From Streptomyces leeuwenhoekii (GTDB lineage Bacteria > Actinomycetota > Actinomycetes > Streptomycetales > Streptomycetaceae): DNA of 64,000 nucleotides. The translations under genes and the position numbers were made by a program. The notes beneath the pieces were generated by a model. That model saw only the letters and a program-made list of their open reading frames with translations. It ran no database searches and had not been told where the DNA came from. Positions 1-8,013 of the stretch are shown here, in pieces; positions within the stretch are counted from its first letter, which is position 1; every line of letters starts with the position of its first letter. The DNA lies in assembly GCF_001013905.1 (NCBI RefSeq), contig NZ_LN831790.1, forward strand, positions 6,090,001-6,154,000, given 5' to 3'.

Positions 1-28
1 GGCACGCGCGCGTTGGTACGTTCGGCCC

Positions 29-895
29 GTGAGCGACAACGAGTTGGGCACCTTCCTGCGCACCTGGCGCGAAGCCGTCACCCCGGCGGAGGCCGGGCTG
101 CCCGCCGGGCCCCGCCGCCGCACCCCGGGCCTGCGCCGCGCCGAGCTGGCCACGCTCGCGGGCGTCAGCGTCGAGTACCTCACCCGCCTCGAGCAGGGCC
201 GCGACCGCAACCCGTCCGCCCAGGTGCTCGGCGCCCTCGCCGACGCGCTCAACCTGTCCCTGCGGGACCGGATGCTGCTGCGCCGCCTGGCGAAGGAGGG
301 CGACGGCGGCGACCCGCTGGTGTGCGCGGCGGCCCCGCCGCTCAGCCGCGCGGCGCGCCCCACCGTGCGGGCCGTCCTGGACCGCCTGGAGCCCGCCCCC
401 GCCGCCGTCCTGAACTGGATCGGCGACGTCCTCGCGCACACCGAGGGCTACGCGCGGCTGACCGGCCCGATCGGGCTGCTCGACGCCGAGCGGCCCAACC
501 TGCTCCGGTACGTGTTCACCGACGAGCGGGCCCGCGCGGCCTACCCGGACTGGGACCGGGTGGCCGACGACCTGGTCGCCCAGCTCCGGCACGAGGTGCC
601 CCTGCGCGACCCGTACGTCGCCGCGCTGGCCGACGAGCTGTCGGTGACGGCCGGGGCGGAGTTCACCGCACGCTTCGCCGACCTCGCCGTCACCCCGCGC
701 CGCGTCGGCACCCAGCGCCTCGCGCATCCGGAGGCCGGGGAGCTGCGGCTGCTGCACGAGACGCTCACGCTTCCCGACGACGGCCAGCGGATCGTCGTCC
801 ACCTCCCCGCGGACGACACCACGGCCGCCGCCCTGGACCGCCTCGACGGCCGCCGCCCCGGCGCCCTGCGGGCCGTGGGCGGCCGGGCCGGCTGA
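29..895 (+). CDS. XRE-family regulator with MmyB-like C-terminal domain
   Basis: A 288-residue DNA-binding regulator. Residues about 8-75 form an N-terminal helix-turn-helix of the XRE/Cro type, with the family features RRTPGLRRAELATLAGVS and YLTRLEQGRD. The remaining 200 residues match the MmyB-like ligand-binding (PAS-like) region of actinobacterial regulators, with the usual NWIGD and PDWDRVADD stretches. The effector is unknown. The GTG start has no Shine-Dalgarno sequence, but a TACGTT -10-like hexamer at 17-22 lies six bases upstream, so the message may be leaderless. The gene is convergent with the sugar kinase that follows. In this family the target is often a neighbouring oxidoreductase, possibly to the left of the window. 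Confidence 0.85.
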   Translation: MSDNELGTFLRTWREAVTPAEAGLPAGPRRRTPGLRRAELATLAGVSVEYLTRLEQGRDRNPSAQVLGALADALNLSLRDRMLLRRLAKEGDGGDPLVCAAAPPLSRAARPTVRAVLDRLEPAPAAVLNWIGDVLAHTEGYARLTGPIGLLDAERPNLLRYVFTDERARAAYPDWDRVADDLVAQLRHEVPLRDPYVAALADELSVTAGAEFTARFADLAVTPRRVGTQRLAHPEAGELRLLHETLTLPDDGQRIVVHLPADDTTAAALDRLDGRRPGALRAVGGRAG

Positions 896-913
896 TCCCG
901 CCCTCGGGTGGTC

Positions 914-1822
914 TCACGGCCGCAGCTCGTGGGCCCACGGCGGTTCCGCGCCCGGGCGCGAGCAGGTGACGGCCGCCGCGCGCGCCGCGAAGCCCAGCAG
1001 CGCCGTCCAGTCCCGCGGGCCCAGCGCGGCCAGGGCCCGCGCGCCGAGCGCGTCCCGCTCGGCCAGCCCGTGCAGCAGCGCCGCGTTCACCGTGTCGCCC
1101 GCGCCGATGGTGTCGGCCACCTCGACCCGCTCGCCCGGCACCTCGTGCACGCCGCCGTCGCGGGTGTAGGCGGTCAGCCCCTGCGCGCCCCGGGTGACGA
1201 CGACCGCCGCCGGGCCGGCCGCCAGCCACTCCCGCGGCGTGCCGCCGAGCCACTCGGCGTCCTCCGCGGACAGCTTCAGCAGCGACACCGAGGGCAGCCA
1301 GCTCTCGAACCGGGCCCGGTAGGCGTCCGGGTCCGGGATCAGCCCCGCCCGGATGTTCGGGTCCAGCGCGGTGAACAGGCCCCGCGCCGCCGACTCGTGC
1401 AGCAGTCCCTCATAGGCGCTCGCCCCCGGCTCCAGCACCAGCGAACAGGTGCCGAAGGAGATCGCCCGTGTGCCCGGGGGCAGCGCGGCGGGTGCCGTGA
1501 ACAGCCGGTCCGCCGTGCCCTCGACGTAGAAGGAGTACGCGGCCGACCCGTCCGCGCCCACCATGGCGACGGCGAGCGTCGTCGGCTCGGGCCCGCGCCG
1601 CACCGGCGAGACGTCCACGCCGGACGCGCGCAGCCGCTCCAGCAGCGCCTCCCCGAACGCGTCGCGGGACACCCGGGAGCAGAAGGCGGTGGGGGAGCCG
1701 AGGCGCCCCAGTGCCACGGCCGTGTTGTACGGGCCGCCGCCGAGGGCCGGGGTCAGCGCGGCGAGCGGGCCCCTGCCCTGCGGTACCAGGTCGATCAGTG
1801 CCTCACCGGCGACGACGATCAC
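914..1822 (-). CDS. PfkB-family carbohydrate kinase (fructokinase-like)
   Basis: 302 residues, the usual length for PfkB/ribokinase-family sugar kinases, which phosphorylate a sugar with ATP in the cytoplasm. The N-terminal GGGPYNTAVALGRLG matches the first PfkB signature. DTIGAGDTVNAALL near the C-terminus is the second signature, with the anion-hole GAGD and catalytic Asp. The sequence VIVVAGEALIDLVPQG at the N-terminus resembles fructokinases, but the substrate cannot be read from sequence. I chose GTG at 1822 because AAGGGA lies seven bases upstream and residue 1 begins the conserved first strand. The same frame stays open far upstream, but that extension is low-complexity and unlike any family. 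Confidence 0.88.
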   Translation of the reverse strand: MIVVAGEALIDLVPQGRGPLAALTPALGGGPYNTAVALGRLGSPTAFCSRVSRDAFGEALLERLRASGVDVSPVRRGPEPTTLAVAMVGADGSAAYSFYVEGTADRLFTAPAALPPGTRAISFGTCSLVLEPGASAYEGLLHESAARGLFTALDPNIRAGLIPDPDAYRARFESWLPSVSLLKLSAEDAEWLGGTPREWLAAGPAAVVVTRGAQGLTAYTRDGGVHEVPGERVEVADTIGAGDTVNAALLHGLAERDALGARALAALGPRDWTALLGFAARAAAVTCSRPGAEPPWAHELRP

Positions 1823-2119
1823 GGACGGTCCCTTCCGGGGCGTTGCGCGGCCTGCCGGGAAGAGCCGGGCAGCCGCGTGCGGTGCGATGGACGACGGCGT
1901 ACGGCGGCCGCGGGAACCGGCCCGGCGGTTCGGGCGCGGCGCCGAGGCCACCGGGCGGGAACGTATCCGGTCCGGCGCCCGGACGTAAACGCGGGCGTCA
2001 CCGCGGGCCGCGCGGAGCGTGCGCGAGCCCGGGCGGGTCGCGCGGTGACCCGCCCCCGGCGGCCCCCGCCACCGCCGGTATCGTCGGCATGCACCGCCGT
2101 CCGACCAGTGGAGACCCTG

Positions 2120-2542
2120 ATGCCCGGCCGACCCTCCGCGAGCCGCCGTACCGTCCTGCGAGGAGTCGCCCTCACCCCCGTCGCCGGACTGGGCGCCGCC
2201 GCCTGCTCGCCCGGCGGGGACGCCGGGCCGTCGGGGCCGACCGCGCCCGTCGAGCTCGGGGACGAGAAGGAGGTCGCCCGGGGGAGCGCCGCGCTGTACC
2301 GGGAGCACAACGTGGTCGTCAGCCGGGGCGCGGACGGTTCCCTGAAGGCGTACAGCTCGATCTGCACGCACGCGGGGTGCCCCATCAACAAGCTGAAGGG
2401 GACGACCCTGGTCTGCCCCTGCCACGGCAGCGAGTTCGACGCCCGGACCGGCGAGGTGCTCCAGGCCCCGGCCACCGTGCCGCTGGAGGAGCTGTCGGTG
2501 CGGACGGAGAACGGCCGGATCGTGGCGGGACCGGACGCCTGA
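2120..2542 (+). CDS. Tat-exported Rieske [2Fe-2S] protein
   Basis: 140 residues. A twin-arginine signal (SRRTVLRGVAL) is followed by a hydrophobic stretch and AAACSPGG, which could be a lipobox-like cleavage site. The mature part is a small Rieske domain: box I CTHAGC (C82, H84, C87) and box II CPCHGS (C99, C101, H102). By analogy with cytochrome bc1, C82/H84/C99/H102 would bind the [2Fe-2S] cluster and C87-C101 would form the stabilising disulfide. It is therefore probably an exported or membrane-anchored electron-transfer protein folded before export. Its redox partner is not evident here. GGAG lies seven bases before ATG. An in-frame GTG four codons upstream is a less likely start. Confidence 0.88.
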   Translation: MPGRPSASRRTVLRGVALTPVAGLGAAACSPGGDAGPSGPTAPVELGDEKEVARGSAALYREHNVVVSRGADGSLKAYSSICTHAGCPINKLKGTTLVCPCHGSEFDARTGEVLQAPATVPLEELSVRTENGRIVAGPDA

Positions 2543-2675
2543 GCGGGCGCGCCCGCCCGCGGGCGGGCCCCCGCCGCGCCGGAGGACGGCGGCCGGGCGG
2601 CCGTGATTCACGAGCCTCGCCGGGCGTCGTCCACAGCGCGCCGGAGTGTCGGTCCCCGCCAGTAGGGTGTGAGTC

Positions 2676-4799
2676 ATGGCCGACCCCTCCAGCTACCGCC
2701 CCAGGCCGGGTGACATCCCGGACACCCCGGGGGTGTACAGGTTCCGCGACGAGCACCGCCGGGTGATCTACGTCGGAAAGGCGAAGAGCCTGCGCCAGCG
2801 CCTGGCCAACTACTTCCAGGACCTGGCGGGCCTCCACCCCCGCACCCGCTCCATGGTCACCACGGCCGCGTCCGTGGAGTGGACGGTGGTGTCCACGGAG
2901 GTCGAGGCCCTGCAGCTGGAGTACTCCTGGATCAAGGAGTACGACCCCCGGTTCAACGTCAAGTACCGCGACGACAAGAGCTACCCCTACCTCGCGGTGA
3001 CGATGAACGAGGACTTCCCGCGCGTACAGGTGATGCGCGGGCACAAGAAGAAGGGCGTGCGCTACTTCGGGCCGTACGCGCACGCGTGGGCGATCCGCGA
3101 CACGGTCGACCTGCTGCTGCGCGTCTTCCCGGTGCGCACCTGCTCGGCCGGTGTCTTCAAGAACGCCGCCCGCACCGGCCGCCCCTGCCTGCTCGGCTAC
3201 ATCGGCAAGTGCTCTGCGCCCTGTGTGGAGCGGGTCAGCGCCGAGGAGCACCGGGAGCTCGCCGAGGAGTTCTGCGACTTCATGACCGGCCGTACCGCGA
3301 CGTACATCCGGCGCTTGGAGAAGCGGATGACCGAGGCCGCCGAGGAGATGGAGTACGAGCGGGCGGCCCGGCTGCGCGACGACATCGGGGCCCTGAAGAA
3401 GGCCATGGAGAAGAACGCGGTCGTGCTCGCCGACGCGACCGACGCGGACCTGATCGCCGTCGCGGAGGACGAGCTGGAGGCGGCCGTCCAGATATTCCAC
3501 GTGCGCGGCGGGCGGGTGCGCGGGCAGCGCGGCTGGGTGACCGACAAGGTGGAGGAGATCACCACCGGCGCCCTGGTCGAGCACGCCCTGCAGCAGCTCT
3601 ACGGCGAGGAGACCGGCGACGCCGTGCCCAAGGAGGTGCTGGTCCCCGCCCTGCCCGACCCCGTGGAGCCGGTGCAGGAGTGGCTCGCCGGGCGCCGCGG
3701 GGCCCAGGTCTCCCTGCGCATCCCGCAGCGCGGCGACAAGAAGGCGCTCATGGAGACCGTGCGGCGCAACGCCCAGCAGTCGCTCGCCCTGCACAAGACC
3801 AGGCGCGCCTCCGACCTGACCACACGCTCGCGCGCCCTGGAGGAGATCGCCGACGCCCTCTGCCTGGACAGCGCCCCCCTGCGGATCGAGTGCTACGACA
3901 TCTCGCACCTCCAGGGGGAGGACGTGGTGGCGTCCATGGTGGTCTTCGAGGACGGGCTGGCCCGCAAGAGCGAGTACCGCCGCTTCCAGATCAAGGGCTT
4001 CCGGGGGCAGGACGACGTCCGGTCCATGCACGAGGTGATCACCCGCCGCTTCCGCCGCTACCTGGCCGAGAAGGAGAAGACGGGGGAGTGGACGGACGGG
4101 GACCGGCCCGGCGACGGGCTCGGGGAAGGGCTCGGCGACACCCCCGCCGACGGCCTCACGGGCGGACCCGCGGACGGGATCGGCAACGGGCTGAAGGACG
4201 AGGAAGGCCGTCCCAAGCGCTTCGCCTACCCTCCGCAGCTCATCGTCGTCGACGGCGGCCGGCCCCAGGTGGCCGCGGCCCGGCGGGCCCTGGACGAGCT
4301 GGGCATCGACGACATCGCCGTCTGCGGTCTGGCCAAGCGGCTGGAGGAGGTCTGGCTGCCCGCCGAGGAGGACCCGGTCGTCCTGCCGCGCACCAGTGAG
4401 GGCTTGTACCTCCTGCAGCGGGTCCGCGACGAGGCCCACCGCTTCGCCATCACCTACCAGCGCAGCAAGCGCGCCAAGCGTCTGCGCTCCAGTCCGCTGG
4501 ACGACGTGCCCGGCCTGGGCGAGACCCGGAAACAGGCGCTGATCAAGCACTTCGGCTCGGTGAAGAAGCTGCGGGCCGCGACGATCGACCAGATCTGCGA
4601 GGTACCCGGCATAGGCAGGAAGACCGCCGAGACGGTCGCCGCGGCCCTGGCCCAGGCGGCCCCGGCCGCGCCCGCCGTGAACACGGCGACCGGAGAGATC
4701 ATGGAAGACGAGGACGGGGCACCCGGGACGGCGGCGGGTGCTCCGGGGGAACCCGTGACCGCGGGGGTCCCGGACCGACGACGGGGGCAGGACAGATGA
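2676..4799 (+). CDS. uvrC: UvrABC system protein C (excinuclease subunit)
   Basis: 707 residues. UvrC makes the dual incisions around bulky DNA lesions after UvrA/UvrB loading. The N-terminal GIY-YIG nuclease is clear (PGVYRFRD ... [13 protein letters not shown]), followed by a Cys cluster ([28 protein letters not shown]), a UVR domain that contacts UvrB near residues 200-240, the RNase H-like domain ([22 protein letters not shown]) and a C-terminal helix-hairpin-helix pair ([24 protein letters not shown]). Residues about 470-515 form a Gly/Asp-rich insert inside the RNase H-like half. The stop overlaps the rapZ start (ATGA). TAGGGT at 2663-2668 sits seven bases before the ATG with no obvious ribosome-binding site. 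Confidence 0.97.
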   Translation: MADPSSYRPRPGDIPDTPGVYRFRDEHRRVIYVGKAKSLRQRLANYFQDLAGLHPRTRSMVTTAASVEWTVVSTEVEALQLEYSWIKEYDPRFNVKYRDDKSYPYLAVTMNEDFPRVQVMRGHKKKGVRYFGPYAHAWAIRDTVDLLLRVFPVRTCSAGVFKNAARTGRPCLLGYIGKCSAPCVERVSAEEHRELAEEFCDFMTGRTATYIRRLEKRMTEAAEEMEYERAARLRDDIGALKKAMEKNAVVLADATDADLIAVAEDELEAAVQIFHVRGGRVRGQRGWVTDKVEEITTGALVEHALQQLYGEETGDAVPKEVLVPALPDPVEPVQEWLAGRRGAQVSLRIPQRGDKKALMETVRRNAQQSLALHKTRRASDLTTRSRALEEIADALCLDSAPLRIECYDISHLQGEDVVASMVVFEDGLARKSEYRRFQIKGFRGQDDVRSMHEVITRRFRRYLAEKEKTGEWTDGDRPGDGLGEGLGDTPADGLTGGPADGIGNGLKDEEGRPKRFAYPPQLIVVDGGRPQVAAARRALDELGIDDIAVCGLAKRLEEVWLPAEEDPVVLPRTSEGLYLLQRVRDEAHRFAITYQRSKRAKRLRSSPLDDVPGLGETRKQALIKHFGSVKKLRAATIDQICEVPGIGRKTAETVAAALAQAAPAAPAVNTATGEIMEDEDGAPGTAAGAPGEPVTAGVPDRRRGQDR

Positions 4800-5812
4800 C
4801 CGAGCACGACACCCGGTCCGCAGCGGAGCGGAACCGGGCCCAGCAGCAGAGCGGCGAGGAACCCGCCGAGCGGGCGGCCTCCGCCGACCAGCGCCACGAC
4901 GACGGAGCACAGGTGAGTACGGGCAAGGAAACAGCCGGGGCCCCCGAGGCGGCCATCCCCGAGCTGGTGATCATCTCCGGCATGTCCGGAGCCGGCCGCT
5001 CGACGGCCGCCAAGTGTCTGGAGGACCTGGGCTGGTTCGTCGTCGACAACCTCCCGCCCGCGCTGATCCCCACCATGGTGGAGCTCGGCGCCCGCTCCCA
5101 GGGCAACGTGGCCCGGATCGCGGTCGTCGTCGACGTCCGCGGCCGCCGCTTCTTCGACAACCTGCGCGAGTCCCTCGCCGACCTCGACGCCCGCGGCGTC
5201 ACCCGGCGGATCGTCTTCCTGGAGTCCTCCGACGAGGCTCTGGTCCGCCGCTTCGAGTCGGTGCGCCGCCCGCACCCCCTCCAGGGCGACGGCCGCATCG
5301 TCGACGGCATCGCCGCCGAGCGGGAGCTGCTGCGCGAGCTGCGCGGCGACGCCGACCTGGTGATCGACACCTCCAGCCTCAACGTGCACGAGCTGCGCGC
5401 CAAGATGGACGCCCAGTTCGCCGGCGAGGAGGAGCCCGAGCTGCGGGCCACCGTGATGTCCTTCGGCTACAAGTACGGCCTGCCCGTCGACGCCGACCTG
5501 GTCGTCGACTGCCGCTTCCTGCCCAACCCCCACTGGGTCCCGGAGCTGCGCCCGTACACCGGCCTCAACGAGGAGGTGTCGGGCTACGTCTTCAACCAGC
5601 CCGGCGCCAAGGAGTTCCTCGACCGGTACACCGAGCTGCTCCAGCTCGTTGCCGCGGGCTACCGTCGTGAGGGCAAGCGCTATGTGACCATCGCCGTCGG
5701 CTGCACCGGAGGCAAGCACCGCTCCGTCGCCATGTCGGAGAAGCTCGCCGGGCGGCTCGCCGCCGAGGGTGTCGAGACGGTGGTCGTGCACCGGGACATG
5801 GGACGGGAATGA
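4796..5812 (+). CDS. rapZ: RapZ/YvcJ-family RNase adapter and nucleotide-binding protein
   Basis: 338 residues. In Escherichia coli RapZ delivers small RNAs to RNase E; in actinobacteria the role is less defined, but the locus next to yvcK and whiA is strongly conserved. Residues 62-70 form a P-loop, GMSGAGRST, in which the usual Walker A lysine is replaced by Arg68. The conserved core continues with FVVDNLPP and ends with the C-terminal domain containing FLPNPHW and [10 protein letters not shown]. The first 45-50 residues are hydrophilic, probably disordered, and precede the conserved domain, so an internal GTG near residue 40 is a possible alternative start. I kept the ATG because it overlaps the uvrC stop, giving translational coupling. 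Confidence 0.95.
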   Translation: MTEHDTRSAAERNRAQQQSGEEPAERAASADQRHDDGAQVSTGKETAGAPEAAIPELVIISGMSGAGRSTAAKCLEDLGWFVVDNLPPALIPTMVELGARSQGNVARIAVVVDVRGRRFFDNLRESLADLDARGVTRRIVFLESSDEALVRRFESVRRPHPLQGDGRIVDGIAAERELLRELRGDADLVIDTSSLNVHELRAKMDAQFAGEEEPELRATVMSFGYKYGLPVDADLVVDCRFLPNPHWVPELRPYTGLNEEVSGYVFNQPGAKEFLDRYTELLQLVAAGYRREGKRYVTIAVGCTGGKHRSVAMSEKLAGRLAAEGVETVVVHRDMGRE

Positions 5813-6885
5813 CAGGACGTACTCCGCGGCTGAGCAGGCTGCGCAGGGTGGTGCCGGAGGGCCGTGGGGGACGGGGGGGCCGCCCCGTGGAGTCCCGGGG
5901 CGGCCGGCCGCGCCGCCGGGGCACCCAGCCCAAGGTCGTCGCCCTCGGCGGCGGCATGGGCCTGTCCGCCTCGCTCGCCGCGCTGCGCCGGATCACCGGC
6001 GACCTCACCGCCGTCGTCACGGTGGCCGACGACGGCGGCTCCAGCGGGCGCCTCCGCGACGAGCTGGGCGTCCTGCCGCCCGGCGACCTGCGCAAGGCGC
6101 TGGCCGCGCTGTGCGGCGACGACGACTGGGGCCAGACCTGGGCCCGGGTCATCCAGCACCGCTTCCAGTCCCAGGGCGAGATGCACGGCCACGCGGTCGG
6201 CAACCTGCTGATCGTCGCCCTGTGGGAGCAGCTCGGCGACCATGTCCAGGCCCTGGACCTGGTCGGCAAGCTGCTCGGCGCGCAGGGCCGCGTGCTGCCC
6301 ATGTCCGCCGTGCCGCTGGAGCTCCAGGCCCTGGTCAGGGGCCACGACCCGGACCGGCCGGAGGACGTGGACACCGTACGGGGGCAGGCGACCGTCGCCC
6401 TGACCCCGGGCGAGGTACAGTCCGTGCACCTCGTGCCCCACGACCCGCCCGCCGTCCCCGAGGCGGTCGACGCCGTCCTCGACGCGGACTGGGTCGTCCT
6501 CGGCCCCGGCTCCTGGTTCTCCTCCGTCATCCCGCACCTGCTGGTGCCCGAGCTGCTGGACGCGCTCACCCAGACCAAGGCGCGCCGGGTGCTCTCCTTG
6601 AACCTCGCCCCGCAGCCCGGAGAAACCGAGGGCTTCTCCCCGCAGCGTCATTTGGAGGTTTTGGGACGACACGCCCCTAAACTCGCCCTGGACGTGGTGC
6701 TGGCCGACGAGGCCGCCGTGCCCGACCGCGATGTGCTCACCGATGCCGCCAAGCGGTTCGGCGCCGCGGTGGAGCTGGCGCCGGTGGCCCGGGCCGACGG
6801 GACCCCGCGGCACGACCCGGAGCTGCTGGCCGCCGCGTACGACCGTATTTTTCGGATGCATGGAAGGATCGGCCCATGGCGATGA
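5809..6885 (+). CDS. yvcK: YvcK/CofD-like gluconeogenesis factor
   Basis: 358 residues, related to 2-phospho-L-lactate transferase (CofD). In Bacillus YvcK is needed for growth on gluconeogenic carbon sources and affects cell shape, and in mycobacteria the homologue CuvA acts in cell-wall control. Visible family features are [18 protein letters not shown] (nucleotide-binding), [24 protein letters not shown], and [16 protein letters not shown]. It lies between rapZ and whiA, with a four-base overlap upstream and a ten-base overlap with whiA, so the three are surely co-translated. The N-terminal 40 residues are Arg/Gly-rich and variable. Confidence 0.95.
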   Translation: MTGRTPRLSRLRRVVPEGRGGRGGRPVESRGGRPRRRGTQPKVVALGGGMGLSASLAALRRITGDLTAVVTVADDGGSSGRLRDELGVLPPGDLRKALAALCGDDDWGQTWARVIQHRFQSQGEMHGHAVGNLLIVALWEQLGDHVQALDLVGKLLGAQGRVLPMSAVPLELQALVRGHDPDRPEDVDTVRGQATVALTPGEVQSVHLVPHDPPAVPEAVDAVLDADWVVLGPGSWFSSVIPHLLVPELLDALTQTKARRVLSLNLAPQPGETEGFSPQRHLEVLGRHAPKLALDVVLADEAAVPDRDVLTDAAKRFGAAVELAPVARADGTPRHDPELLAAAYDRIFRMHGRIGPWR

Positions 6886-7865
6886 CGGCAGCGGTGAAGG
6901 ATGAGATCTCCCGGCTTCCCGTCACCCGGACCTGCTGCAGAAAGGCGGAGGTCTCCGCCGTTCTGCGGTTCGCCGGCGGCCTTCACCTGGTGAGCGGGCG
7001 CATCGTGATCGAGGCGGAGCTGGACACCGCGATGGCGGCCCGCCGCCTCAAGCGGGACATCCTGGAGATTTTCGGCCACAGCTCCGAACTGATCGTGATG
7101 GCGCCCGGCGGGCTGCGGCGCGGCTCGCGCTACGTCGTGCGGGTCGTCGCGGGCGGCGACCAGCTCGCCCGGCAGACCGGCCTGGTGGACGGCCGGGGCC
7201 GTCCCATCCGCGGTCTGCCGCCGCAGGTGGTCTCGGGGGCCACCTGTGACGCCGAGGCGGCCTGGCGGGGGGCGTTCCTGGCGCACGGCTCGCTCACCGA
7301 GCCGGGCCGCTCCTCCTCCCTGGAGGTGACCTGTCCCGGCCCGGAGGCCGCGCTCGCGCTGGTCGGCGCCGCCCGCCGCCTGTCGATCGCCGCGAAGGCC
7401 CGCGAGGTGCGCGGTGTGGACCGGGTCGTCGTCCGCGACGGCGACGCGATCGGCGCCCTGCTGACCCGGCTCGGCGCCCATGAGTCGGTGCTGGCCTGGG
7501 AAGAGCGCCGGATGCGCCGCGAGGTCCGCGCCACGGCCAACCGCCTCGCCAACTTCGACGACGCCAACCTGCGCCGCTCCGCCCGTGCGGCGGTCGCCGC
7601 CGGTGCCCGGGTGGCCCGCGCCCTGGAGATCCTCGGTGACGACGTCCCCGAGCACCTCGCCGCCGCCGGGCGTCTGCGGATGGAGCACAAGCAGGCGTCC
7701 CTGGAGGAGCTGGGCGCGCTGGCCGACCCGCCGCTGACCAAGGACGCCGTCGCCGGCCGGATCCGCCGCCTGCTGGCCATGGCCGACAAGCGCGCCGCCG
7801 ACCTCGGCATCCCGGGCACGGAGGCCAACCTCACCGAGGAACTGGCCGACAATCTGACCGGCTGA
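6876..7865 (+). CDS. whiA: Sporulation transcription factor WhiA
   Basis: 329 residues. WhiA is the developmental regulator that, together with WhiB, controls the switch from aerial growth to sporulation septation in Streptomyces. The N-terminal two thirds have the degenerate LAGLIDADG homing-endonuclease fold ([23 protein letters not shown]) and the C-terminal part carries the DNA-binding helix-turn-helix ([25 protein letters not shown], read across residues about 275-300). The start lies inside the end of yvcK. This is the last gene of the uvrC-rapZ-yvcK-whiA unit, and the hairpin just downstream probably ends transcription. Confidence 0.97.
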   Translation: MAMTAAVKDEISRLPVTRTCCRKAEVSAVLRFAGGLHLVSGRIVIEAELDTAMAARRLKRDILEIFGHSSELIVMAPGGLRRGSRYVVRVVAGGDQLARQTGLVDGRGRPIRGLPPQVVSGATCDAEAAWRGAFLAHGSLTEPGRSSSLEVTCPGPEAALALVGAARRLSIAAKAREVRGVDRVVVRDGDAIGALLTRLGAHESVLAWEERRMRREVRATANRLANFDDANLRRSARAAVAAGARVARALEILGDDVPEHLAAAGRLRMEHKQASLEELGALADPPLTKDAVAGRIRRLLAMADKRAADLGIPGTEANLTEELADNLTG

Positions 7866-7878
7866 CCGCGTGGCCCGC

Positions 7879-7919
7879 ACGCCGGTGCCGACCGCCACAC
7901 GGGTGGTCGGCACCGGCGT
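7879..7919 (+). terminator. Strong hairpin after whiA
   Basis: Perfect 15-bp inverted repeat (7879-7893 and 7905-7919) with an 11-base loop, followed by a short T run. It starts 13 bases after the whiA stop, and the next gene has its own upstream region, so it most likely terminates the uvrC-whiA operon. Confidence 0.85.
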
Positions 7920-8013
7920 TTCCGTGTCGTTGACGTGCTCTTGACTCGATCATGGACTGTCATGAGCCTGGCAACCTGTTCGCTGCCGTGGCGAACCACC
8001 GCTAGGGGGGTTC

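Noticed and set aside
2385..4910. Long open frame on the strand opposite uvrC
   Set aside because: Its translation is Leu/Gly/His-rich low complexity, it has no domain, and it is the mirror of uvrC codon bias in high-GC DNA.
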